DNA of 64,000 nt from Drosophila persimilis. Taxonomy: Eukaryota > Arthropoda > Insecta > Diptera > Drosophilidae. Location of the stretch: assembly GCF_003286085.1 (NCBI RefSeq), contig NW_020825566.1, positions 1 to 64,000 of the forward strand, written 5' to 3'. Shown piece after piece: positions 13,090 to 24,419 of this stretch (its first letter is position 1; every line of letters begins with the position of its first letter). The notes beneath the pieces are model-generated. The model did no database searches and was not told the DNA's origin. It was given only the letters and a program-made list of their open reading frames with translations. The position numbers and the translations under genes are program-made.

Positions 13090-13284
13090 TGATTGGGGAA
13101 AATGTCCTTAATCCTTGATAAGGAGTCCAATAAATCAAGGACATTTTTCCGATCACAGGAAGCTGTCTCACGATTCGATCGGGCCACAATATGTATAGTT
13201 GTGATGTTGGAGTCCTTACCGAAGGATCAAGGGCATTTTTCTGATCCCGGCGGGCCATGGCACGAACCGCGCACGAACAGGGCG
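13090..13284. repeat. Diverged direct repeat between the gene fragment and the AT-rich satellite
   Basis: Two imperfect copies of a segment that begins ggagtcc start at 13,122 and 13,209, 87 bases apart. They share the core of an ATCAAGG(A/G)CATTTTT(C/T)(C/T)GATC type. The first copy is also half of an inverted repeat (aaaatgtcctt near 13,100 and aaggacattttt near 13,138). It looks like decayed tandem-repeat DNA. No gene is supported here. Confidence 0.55.
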
Positions 13285-15371
13285 TTGTTATTCTTGATTT
13301 TTATCGAATAACTATTATTATAATTGTTATTCTTGATTTTTATTGAATAACTATTATTATAATTGTTATTCTTGATTTTTATTGAATAATTGTTATTATA
13401 ATTGTTATTCTTGATTTTTATCGAATAACTATTATTATAATTGTTATTCTTGATTTTTATTGAATAATTGTTATTATAATTGTTATTCTTGATTTTTATC
13501 GAATAACTATTATTATAATTGTTATTCTTGATTTTTATTGAATAATTGTTATTATAATTGTTATTCTTGATTTTTATTGAATAACTATTATTATAATTGT
13601 TATTCTTGATTTTTATCGAATAACTATTATTATAATTGTTATTCTTGATTTTTATTGAATAACTATTATGATAATTGTTATTCTTGATTTTTATTGAATA
13701 ATTGTTATTATAATTGTTATTCTTGATTTTTATTGAATAACTATTATGATAATTGTTATTCTTGATTTTTATTGAATAATTGTTATTATAATTGTTATTC
13801 TTGATTTTTATTGAATAACTATTATTATAATTGTTATTCTTGATTTTTATTGAATAATTGTTATTATAATTGTTATTCTTGATTTTTATCGAATAACTAT
13901 TATTATAATTGTTATTCTTGATTTTTATTGAATAACTATTATGATAATTGTTATTCTTGATTTTTATTGAATAATTGTTATTATAATTGTTATTCTTGAT
14001 TTTTATTGAATAACTATTATTATAATTGTTATTCTTGATTTTTATCGAATAACTATTATTATAATTGTTATTCTTGATTTTTATTGAATAACTATTATTA
14101 TAATTGTTATTCTTGATTTTTATTGAATAATTGTTATTATAATTGTTATTCTTGATTTTTATTGAATAACTATTATGATAATTGTTATTCTTGATTTTTA
14201 TTGAATAACTATTATTATAATTGTTATTCTTGATTTTTATTGAATAACTATTATTATAATTGTTATTCTTGATTTTTATTGAATAATTGTTATTATAATT
14301 GTTATTCTTGATTTTTATTGAATAACTATTATTATAATTGTTATTCTTGATTTTTATCGAATAACTATTATTATAATTGTTATTCTTGATTTTTATTGAA
14401 TAATTGTTATTATAATTGTTATTCTTGATTTTTATTGAATAACTATTATTATAATTGTTATTCTTGATTTTTATCGAATAACTATTATTATAATTGTTAT
14501 TCTTGATTTTTATTGAATAATTGTTATTATAATTGTTATTCTTGATTTTTATTGAATAACTATTATTATAATTGTTATTCTTGATTTTTATCGAATAACT
14601 ATTATTATAATTGTTATTCTTGATTTTTATTGAATAACTATTATTATAATTGTTATTCTTGATTTTTATTGAATAACTATTATTATAATTGTTATTCTTG
14701 ATTTTTATTGAATAACTATTATTATAATTGTTATTCTTGATTTTTATTGAATAACTATTATGATAATTGTTATTCTTGATTTTTATTGAATAATTGTTAT
14801 TATAATTGTTATTCTTGATTTTTATTGAATAACTATTATTACAATTGTTATTCTTGATTTTTATCGAATAACTATTATTATAATTGTTATTCTTGATTTT
14901 TATCGAATAACTATTATTATAATTGTTATTCTTGATTTTTATTGAATAATTGTTATTATAATTGTTATTCTTGATTTTTATTGAATAACTATAATGATAA
15001 TTGTTATTCTTGATTTTTATTGAATAATTATTATCATAATTGTTATTCTTGATTTTTATTGCATAACTATTATGATAATTGTTATTCTTGATTTTTATTG
15101 AATAACTATTATTATAAGTGTTATTCTTGATTTTTATCGAATAACTATTATTATAATTGTTATTCTTGATTTTTATCGAATAACTATTATTATAATTGTT
15201 ATTCTTGATTTTTATTGAATAACTATTATTATAATTGTTATTCTTGATTTTTATTGAATAACTATTATGATAATTGTTATTCTTGATTTTTATCGAATAA
15301 CTATTATTATAATTGTTATTCTTGATTTTTATTGAATAATTGTTATTATAATTGTTATTCTTGATTTTTAT
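13285..15371. repeat. AT-rich minisatellite, 39-bp period, about 53 copies
   Basis: The motif ttgttattcttgattttta returns every 39 bases (13,285, 13,324, 13,363 and onward). Units fall into a few types: those reading attgaataattgttat, those reading atcgaataactattat, and those with tatgataa in place of tattataa. The types are interspersed rather than grouped. The period is a multiple of three, but stop codons interrupt all frames. The array starts abruptly after gaacagggcg and ends abruptly at ttttatcctcccgatcc, the start of a diverged 319-bp unit. Confidence 0.96.
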
Positions 15372-15373
15372 TT

Positions 15374-15650
15374 TATCCTCCCGATCCTGGGAGAGTTGGT
15401 CCTTTACTGTCTGAGATATAGCCTTCTGAAGATTTGGATTTGCATATCATTAAAATACTGGTTTCTTCTGCACGCCATACCTCTGCAATACGGCATGTCT
15501 TGTCGTGTTTAGGAGAGTCCTGGCAATCGACTGCAATGGGAAAGAGGGACATCAATTTTTCACGATTTTCGCAAAAAATCATGATGGTAAGCAAGTTTTC
15601 CAAAATCGAAAAACCCATTTCGACTATTTATGGGCCGATGCGGCAACGCG
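15374..15650 (+). repeat. Isolated, strongly diverged copy of the 319-bp satellite unit
   Basis: From atcctcccgatcctgggag onward this follows the 319-bp unit in order: gtctgagatatagcc, ggtttcttctgcacgc, ctctgcaatacggca, cctgg-caatcgactgcaat, and ttcacgattttcgcaaaaaatcatgatgg. It carries many substitutions and small deletions. It is in the same orientation as the main array but separated from it by the gene fragment and the 39-bp satellite, so the main array and this copy are probably remains of one older block. Confidence 0.9.
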
Positions 15651-15699
15651 TGCCACGCCTTCTCGTGATCGGGAAAATATCCTCGATCCTTTAAATTTA

Positions 15700-18600
15700 C
15701 ATTAATGCTATTAAGGATTTCGACTTATAACGTTGTTAGGCGCAATAGATCGTGCAATATTGTTCTGAAATGTATTACTTAATTTTGAAAATCAACAGAA
15801 TCGTAAAACTATAAATTGAAAAGTTTTTTTTTATATTTTCCATTTTATTGAAATCGCTTTTTACTCGTAATATTATTAGTTATTATATATATGTATTTAT
15901 ATGGATGTATTATCATGTATATCGGCTTGCCATAAATGTAGGTATGTTATGTGAATACAATTAATTTTTGCGTTGCGTCATTCTTTGTTTTTGTTTTTTT
16001 TTTTTGCAATCGTTTTGTTTTTTATTTTATTTTATAAACTAACTCTACCGCTGCTGTGGCGGCTTGATCGGTGATCGGTATCTGTATGATTTGAAGAGAC
16101 AATTTCAATTTCGTACACTTAATACATGTATCGTAAGTTATGAATGATTCGAATCGTAATTGCTTTACTTCAACGGCGTGCTGCTTATAGATGTGGTTTC
16201 TATTTCATTACAATCAGTTATTAAGTCTAAACATGAGCCCAACTAATTGCTTAAGGTTGGCGCTCGCCATTTGCTGGAAATTTACAGTTCACGTCGAAGA
16301 ACAAAGGGGGTTTCGGTATGTAGATCAAAGCACAAACGAGTTGGACGTGGACCATCTGCATCCATCCGTACTAGTATTCTGTAGATCTTATGTTTCTCAG
16401 TCACAATTGTGTGCTGCTTTCTTTACGCTGATTTCAATAATTTTGTTTTGTTCGTTATATGTTTTTTTGGTTAATATAATGCTTGCTTAATCTTATTACA
16501 TACACATTTATATACGTTTGCGATTTTTACAATATTCCGTTTGAGTAAATGTTTCTGCTGTGTAATGTTCAGAAAAAAAAATAGAGAAAGATATCGCTTC
16601 CATATCTTCCATTAGTTACACAGCAGCAGCTTCACTCCTCAAAAAAAAAAAAAATGTACGCGTACAGATTATGATGTATAGTCTTAAATATAGGGTTTAA
16701 GTGTTTATCCATTATCAATTATCTTTTGTTTCATTTATAATTTTATTGAATAAAATTACTAACACTTTAGCTAATTACTACGCTCTTCTCTCTGCACTCC
16801 CCAGTCCATTCTGCCTTGGAACAGTATCCATCGCTTATTTTGACATTAGTTAGGGGCTAATCCTTTTCGTTCTTACCGATCTTCCTTTCTTTAGCCTAAT
16901 CCTTAATAACTATGTGTATGTGTAGTGTGTGTGTGTGTATGTGTGTGTGTGTTTGTGTTTGTGTATTTGCGGGTGTATATAATACAAGGTGTGTTCCATA
17001 TGGTTATTATAGGGGTGTATTTACGTTTACGTTTACGTTCACGTTCACGTACTCCTCAAGACCTAAATACGCACACTAAGTTTTTATGCTAGTTTATATC
17101 TCAATAGTCAATAGTTTAGTTTCAGTTATAAATATTTCAATAATAATTATAAACACAAAATGTTGGCTAAAGTCCAACAAAATAGAAGGGACCTTAGAAA
17201 CGGCTTCAAATCGGGGCAATTAAAATTGCAATAATTGAAAAAACAAACACAAAAAAAAAATCACCAGATTAAAAGAAACTAAACGCTATGTGACACTCCC
17301 GTGGGGGGATTTAGCATTAAAAACTGGGTTGCTTTTACAAATTAACATGGCAAACGGTACACACTAAATATTGCGGTCTAAAAACTAAAAGTTAAGGACT
17401 ATCTTTAAAAAAAATGAGTACAGTACATGGTGTTGCTGTTCATGTTCATATTCGGTTCGGTTCGGTTCGATTCCATTCGATTTACTTCGATTTTTGTTCG
17501 TCACACTTCAAGTTCTCAAATTAAATGTTTAGAAATATATATCACAATTTGTAAAAAGTTTTTAATGCATTTTTCCTTTGAATTACAAATTCAACAGTTT
17601 AACATTTAAAAAAAATGAGTGGAAAGAGTCGATAGAGTATTGCATTGCATTGCTTTGAAGGGGGACTGTCTGTCTGTCTGTATGTCTAAAGATTCCTTTT
17701 GATTCTCAGCTATCCAAACAAAGAAGACGCTTCTGAGTAATTTAAATTCGAGCATTCGGGTAAAGTATCTTTTTCGTTGAAAAGAAGTACGTGTTTGAAA
17801 GAAAAATAAACGCGCTGATCGATAGTTAAAGCATATAGTAAAGTAGTCGTAGTCGTATATACACAAAGCATTACGAAAGTGAAGCAGCTTTCAAGCCATG
17901 AGTGGGGGCTAGGCTAGGGTCTAGGGGCTAGGGGCTAGGGGCTAGGGGCTAGGGGCTAGGGGCTAGGGGCTAGGGCTACTACTGGTTGCCTTTAATCTCT
18001 TTACATTTATTCAACTGTTAGATTAACATCTTTACTTATTCGTATGCATATTTTGCTGTGTAATACTCATCGTTCGACATCCAAATGCTAATGGGCCAAT
18101 GGGTAGACCAGACACAAAATAGGCTCGCGATCAAACAATACGAGCATTGCTCTGTTTTATTCTGTTCTATTTTGTTCTGTTCCACTCCATTCGGAGCTCT
18201 GTCCCTCTGCTGATGCATTAGATTCATCAATACGCTCTTGTAGCGTACATGTGGATGCCAATGCCAATGCCAATGCCAATGCAACTGCAAGCAGGCTGTT
18301 GTCCGGAAGGACACTGACTTAAATTCTAAAAAAAAATTCCAGTAAACATTACACACATGGACTACGCCTATTGTAAGCCTAAACTCAACATCAACATACA
18401 CATACATATTTCTGTTCGGTTCCGGTGCACATACCAGTGCCGGTGCCGTTACACATCTGGGCTGGGTGGCCTGGTGACTAATACTAAACTTTAAGCTTGA
18501 TCAAAGTTCATATTAATAAGTGTTTTGTTGAATGTTCTCTTGTGTGTTCTCTTGTCATGTGTCATTGTGCTGCTGTGGTTGTGGTTGTCGCTGTTGCGTA

Positions 18601-18799
18601 TTTCACCTAATTACAAAATCTGCTCCTCAGCCGTCTCGCTGCTGTCCCTCTGCTCCTTTCTGCCCACGGCTATTAAGTAGTCCTCCTGCTCGCCATACTC
18701 CCCATCGGCCGCTTCACTCTCCAGCTCCACATCGAGCTCGGGCTCGAGATCGGTCTTGGGCTCGGGCTCAAGCTGCTGCTCCTCTTTGTCCTCCTCGAC
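15700..18799 (-). other. Presumed Ten-m 3' UTR and 3' flank
   Basis: This AT-rich stretch follows the Ten-m stop codon on the minus strand. It has no convincing coding sequence. Possible minus-strand poly(A) signals (tttatt on the plus strand) occur near 18,153, 18,005, 16,743, 16,022 and 15,844; I cannot tell which is used. It contains T- and A-runs, a (TG)n run near 16,925-16,955, a TTTACG/TTCACG repeat near 17,020-17,050, and (AATGCC)n near 18,252-18,282. The transcript end is not visible from sequence alone. Confidence 0.55.
17904..17976. repeat. Heptamer array (CTAGGGG)n, G-quadruplex-prone on the plus strand
   Basis: About eight tandem copies of a 7-base unit ctagggg lie in the presumed Ten-m 3' UTR. 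Runs of four Gs spaced by three bases can form a quadruplex on the plus strand; the Ten-m RNA, copied from the other orientation, would be C-rich here. Confidence 0.9.
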
Positions 18800-21700
18800 T
18801 CACGCATTCGGCTCGCCGACCCTGAGTTGGCGCCGGCTGGAGCTGGATCTGTGGCTGCTTCCTGTCTTGCGGCGCTTGCGCTTGGCATCGCGCTGGAAGG
18901 CCACGTTGCCGGGATCGTCGGCCAGCTGGGGATACTTGTGAATGCTGTGTATGTCAATGCCAATCCATCCATCGACGTCGCCGTGTTGGACGAGCTCCTC
19001 CTTCTCCTCCTCGGTCCAGTCACCGCGACCCTGGAAGCCGGCAGCTACCAGCTGCTTCTCCAGCTCCCAGGCCCTCTCCACGGCTCGCTTGTGGGCATGC
19101 TTGAGTATGCGATGACGCTCCTGCTCGGGATCCACGCCGTACTTGATGATCACCACCGCATCGGGGCCGTGGAGGCGCAGCTCCTTGGCCGCACTGCCGC
19201 CGTGATCGCTGATCTCGTGTGTTGATATGTTGAACATGCCGCCCAGGCGACGCAGCTCCTCGTTGTCGTCGCGTAGCTTCAGCACATTGTCCTTCACAAA
19301 GTAGAAGACGTCCTGGTCGTGTATGCTGAAGTGCAGGTCCAGGAAGAAGGAGTTGTTGAACACACTGCTCACAACGTCCTGCACCACGCTATTGGCTCCA
19401 TCCACAACGCTGACCAGGGCCCGTCCGCCGATCGTCGAGAGCAGCACGCCCTCGCCAAAGACACCGCGACGGTAGCTGACGCGCGGCAGGAGGTTGCGCA
19501 TCTTTGGCTCCATCTTAAGCAGCGGCTTGGGCACGAAATCAAAGTCACTGAACTTCTCGCTCGTCTTTTCCACAATGCACTCCAGCCCGGAGATGACGCC
19601 AAAGTCGGGGGCCAGCGTGTTCGATTTGATGGAAGCCTGGGGAGTGTACTGGGCCAGTTTGGTGTAGCGGGTGCTCTGCATGTTGTCCAGGTCGTAGCCG
19701 AACAGCTGCAGCCAGGCGTCCAGGTCGATCATGTAGTTCTGCGGCTTGTTCGGGTTGATGGGGTCGTTGTTGTGGTACCGGTAGATGAACACATCCGTGG
19801 GGTGGGACATTTCGGTGGCAAGGGTCTCCCAGAGCGGTGTCATCCATTGACCCACGTGGGGATCGTACTGCCGCTGCTCCGTGTAGATCAGCTTGGTGTG
19901 TGGATCGATCAGACCGCCGTGGAAGTCAACGGGCACAAAGAAGTCGGGCTTGGTGTCCTTGATGATGCGCCCGAACGGAGTGCGCTTAAGCTCCTTGACG
20001 ATGCCGCCGTTCATGTCGAAGAAGGCCAGGGGCGAGCCGTTCTGATCGGTGGCGACATAGTACCTCTGATCGGCGTTCTCCAGGGCAATCAGCATGTCGC
20101 GGTCGTCGTAGTAGAACTTCATGGTCTTGCCTAGCTTGGGGAAGTGCACATGCGTGACCAGGTGCGGGGTCCGCGGATTGGCGTAGTAGTACTGTGTAGT
20201 GTTGCCCTTGTTGTCGTGCCAGGCCACCAGGCGGCTGCGGTCGTCATAGTAGTACCAGCTCTGGAACCGCTCGCGCTCGAAGGCGTGGATCAGCTGTCCG
20301 CGGTTGTTGTACCGGTACTTCTGCTCCCCTCGACGCACCACAAAGCCGCGGGCATCGTAGTTGTTGAACTCCACGTCGCCCAGCTTGATCACGCGATCCC
20401 CGATGTCGTAGCCCAGATTGAACTTCTCCCCCTGATCCACAACGCCCACAGTGTTGCCATTCTCGTCGTACAAATACTTCCAGTTGTTGGTGCCCAGGAC
20501 CTCGATCACGTGGCCATCGGCATTGTAGTTGATCTTGTCGAAGGCCGTGGACCGGCCAAAGGTCGTCTTCTGCGACTTGATGCGGTTTCGCAGGTCGTAG
20601 TCCAGCTCCAGGCGGAACACGTCGATGTTCTTGACGTTCATGAGCACACTCTTGACGCGACCGTGCTGGTCGTAGTCCACAATGGTGAAGAATTGCTTGG
20701 CCGAGTCCTGGATGACCGTGCGGTTGAACGCGTTGCGTGTTATCTTCAGGTCCTGAACGACCTCCAGCTGTCCCAGGTTCTGGCTGTACTTGTAACGGGT
20801 CGTGGGCAGCTCCTTGTCGTCGATGGCCATCTCGATGCCGCTTAATCTGGCGTTGCCGTCGTAGGCGTACTTGAAGTGGGCCGAGGCCAGCGAGTTCTTG
20901 GAGCCGAACCGCAGCTTCTCGTCCTTGAGGATGCCGGCGTGGTACTTGAATTCGCGGCGCAGCTCGAAGCCGGGCTCCTGCACCTCCACGGACTTTACCA
21001 GGCTGGTGGTGTCTTGGTAGGTGTAGTGGGTGCTCGAGAGTCCCGCCAGAATTGTCTCCAGGCGTCCGGCGGCGTCGTGCACAAAGGCAACCTTGCCGGA
21101 TTGGTGGGGGTGGATCTTGGCTAGGATCTGGCCCTCGTCGTTGTACAGAATCTCGAAGGGATGGCGGTTAATGGGCGAGTAGTACTGGTACTTGAAGAAG
21201 CCCAGCGACGTCTGCAGCGAGAACGAGTGGATGTGGCCACGCGGCGTGGTCAGACTCTGCAGAGCCCCGGCATCGTCGTACTGCAGCAGATAGTCCGAGC
21301 GGCGCGGCGTGGTCACCTTCAATGGCAACGATCCGAACATATCCTTGAAGGCATAGACCATGGTCGAGCCGTCGCCGTACTTGATCTCGTTGAGGCGGCC
21401 GTTGCGATCGAAGGAGTAGGCCTCCTGGAGCACGCCCCACTTCCAGCTAACCAGCCGCCCGAAGCGATCGTACTCCAGATCGACGTCCGCATAGTCGCCC
21501 GATTGCGGCCGGAAGCTGATGGGGCGCGAGGTGCGGTCGTAGGTGACGTTCAGCAGCTCCTGCTTGTCGTCCACCATCACCACCACAGACTGGGTCTCGC
21601 GATCGTATTCCAGGGTCAGCACATTGTCTCCGTTCACGCGCAGCTTGCGTCCCACCTCGGTGACGGGGCGTGGCGTTGCCTTGTTCTGCTTGCCCGGCAG

Positions 21701-24419
21701 CTGCGGCTGCTGGCGACGCACGAAGTAGCGCCACTCGAAGCGGTTGGCCAGATCCCCAGCGATCTCTGTGCGCTGCTTGGCCGGCACGGGGTAGCTCTCG
21801 CCTAGCAGGGGACTCTGTTCGGCCAGAATTGTGTACGGGGCCACCTCCATTTGGAGGGTGTGTCCCCAGGGCGTAATGCTGGTCGTGGAGCCGTCCATGT
21901 CGACGGTGGTGCGCGACTCGGCGGCTCCGTTCTTCACGATGACCGTGGCTCCCTGGATCAGCATCGACTGCTCTTTCTGGGAGTTCTCCGACACCTTCAC
22001 CATGGCTCCCTTCACGCTCAGGTCGAAGCTCAGTTCGATGACCCTTCCGGTAGGCGTCACGGCAGAGGTGAGGCGGCCGAACTCGTCGTAGTTGTAGACA
22101 TATGAGCGTCCGGTGGAGTCCAGTTTGGTCTTGAGGAGTCCCGTGGGGCCGTGGTACTCGTAGGTGACGTTGTAGTTGTCCGGCGTGCTCAGCTCGTGCA
22201 GCATCTTCATGCGGGTCATGCGCAGGCGGCACTTCTGGCCCTTGGTGTTCTCGATGGAGTTCACCTGCGAGGTGTAGTCGCGCAGCAGGAACACCTTGTT
22301 GCCGGCCGCATCCGTGACGGTGCTCAGCTTGCCGTTGGAGGTGTTCACGTTGTAGGTGAACACGTACGTGGTCTCTCCGGTGAGGATGTTGCGCGTGGAG
22401 ACGTGCTGCCCGAACCTGTTGAAGATGTAGATCTCCTGCATGTCCGGCGCGTAGATCTCGTACTCCCGCGAGGGGCTCGCCTCGGGAATGCTCGACATCA
22501 CGGACCGTATGCGGTAGTTGGCCTGGTCGGCAATGTGTACGTGTCCGTCGGGGGTGACGGCCAGGGCGGCAATGGTGTTGAACTTGGCGCTTGTGGCTAG
22601 GTAGTGCTCCGCCTCAAAGCAGTCGCATCCGCGCTCCAGGCAGTTGCACTTGGACTCGACGCCCGCGAACGGTGCAATGCGTCCGTCCGTTCCGATCACT
22701 CGCACGCGGTTGATCCTTTGCGAGTCGCTCTCGGCCACGAATAGCTCTCCGAGGGGTCCGAATGCTATGGATTGTGGCATCACCAGGGTGGCGTGTGTGG
22801 CCAGATCCGTGTCGTAGGCCGTGGAGGCAGTGGCGCAGTGCAGCGGCCGACCGGAGATCACTCGAACGCGTCCGTCTGGGGTCATGCGCAGGATCATGTG
22901 GTCGTCGATGATGTGCAGGGTGTTGTCCATGGGCGAAACGGCCAGCTCGGTGGGCCAGCGCAGGTGCATCTCCTCCAGCTTGAGGGTGCCCTCGCAGGGT
23001 ATGGGCTTCCAGTGCGACTTGTGCATGTGGTTGCCGATGAGGGTGCTCACGATGCCGTCCCGATCCACCATCCGGATGTTCGTTCCGTCCGCAAAGTACA
23101 GGATGTTGTCGCTGGAGATGGCAATGCCCTTGGGGTACGCCAGCTTGGCGTCCTTCGCTAATGCTCCGTCCCCGCAGTGGGCCTCGTCTCCGGGCAAGCA
23201 GCGCTCGCCGGAACCCACGATCGCCTCCCAGTTCAGCTCCGGCTGCGAGTAGTCGTTGGTGTCGCGCACACGGATGATCTGGTGCGACTCCGGGTCGGAG
23301 ACATACAGAGTGCCGTCGAGCGGACTCAGGGCCATGTGGTAGCGGTAGGACACGCGAGTGGCATTCAGCTTGACGACGGTGCGGATGCTGCCGTCGGTCA
23401 TTATGCGCCGGATGTAGTTGAAGTCGCCGACAAAGAGACTGCCATCGGGGGCGGCAGCCAGAGCGACGGGGGCGAGCAGACGCTGCTTCATGGCCAGGCC
23501 GTCGCAGTCCAGGCACTCGAGAGGTCGCTGGTGGCCATCGCCCATGGTGGTGAGGATGATGCGGGGCTTGTTCCGCAGGTAGATGTTCGAGCCGTCGCCC
23601 TTCTGCAGGATGCCCTCGTGGAAGTTGTAGCGATGGTGGATGTCTAGGTTCCAGCCGCCCACCTCCGAGATGGACATGTCGTGGCCACTCAGCTTGGTGG
23701 TCTGGATATCCCAAACGGTGTCCTTGCAGTCCGTGTATTGGTAGCCGACCTTGACCACCGCCGTGGTCACGCCGTAGACGCGCTGCCTGTAGATGTTGAG
23801 CCGGTTCCAGGCGTACGTGAACTTAATGCCCGGATCGGCCTCGAAGACGCGCTCGAAGAGGATACCTTCAATGGTGATGCGGAGGTGGATGAGGTGCAGC
23901 GTGGCGGGTATTGTGTCGGGGGTCAGTTGCAGCTTGATCGTGGACAGATAGCCGGCGGCGCGGGACGAATGATAGACCAGATTCAGTCCTGTGCCGGGAA
24001 TCTGAAGCGATTCCTGGATGACCTGCGACTCTGCGAGAATGGCACTGCGGTCGGGACAGGCTCCTTGGAAGCCGTGCTTCCAGGAGGCGAGCACCACGGG
24101 CTTCATCAGGTCGTAGTCGTGCGAGAAGCACGTGTGCGTCGTTGTCGTGGCCACGCCCTTCTCCTCGGACATGCTCATAACCACCACGTCGATGATGACC
24201 ACCTCGTTCCAGGGCACCTGCACAATGCGCGACTGGGGCCGGAAGGGCGCTCGTCCGAACTGCAGGGTGACAGCCCCTCCACCATTAACCATGAGATCGA
24301 ACCAGCCGTCGTCGCGGGTCAGCGTGAAGCCCTCCAGTAGAGTGGTCGTCGAGACTCGGACACCCACCAGGCCCATGCCCAGCGAGGTGACGACGCGTCC
24401 GCGGATTACTGCCGATCGG
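18800..24419 (-). CDS. Ten-m terminal coding exon: NHL propeller, YD shell, C-terminal domain
   Basis: One 5,620-nt exon encodes two thirds of the ectodomain. The acceptor reads CCCCACAG at 24,421-24,420. It enters with one base of a split Ser codon, then [16 protein letters not shown]. Counting from that Met, the carboxypeptidase-regulatory/FN-plug region is about residues 1-290. An NHL six-blade propeller covers about 290-630, with repeated [14 protein letters not shown]-like blades. The RHS/YD shell runs about 635-1545 (many YxxxGR and YDxxGR repeats), ending in the RHS core around [13 protein letters not shown]. After it come the linker and the Tox-GHH-like domain with the [17 protein letters not shown] motif, then a basic tail with KRKRRK. 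In teneurins this C-terminal region sits outside the barrel and helps bind latrophilin; it is not known to act as a toxin. No frameshift or stop is seen. Confidence 0.97.

Noticed and set aside
16191-16490. 99-codon plus-strand ORF in the Ten-m 3' flank
   Set aside because: No recognisable similarity, no promoter or splice context, in AT-rich sequence antisense to the presumed UTR.
18532-18825. 97-codon plus-strand ORF overlapping the Ten-m stop
   Set aside because: Cys/Pro/Ala-rich sequence antisense to the end of Ten-m; no support.
19319-24340. Long plus-strand ORFs (up to 271 codons) and out-of-frame minus ORFs (up to 366 codons) inside the terminal Ten-m exon
   Set aside because: They mirror the G/C-rich third positions of the real Ten-m frame. 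Their sequences are rich in Val, Gly, His, Arg or Pro and show no domain.
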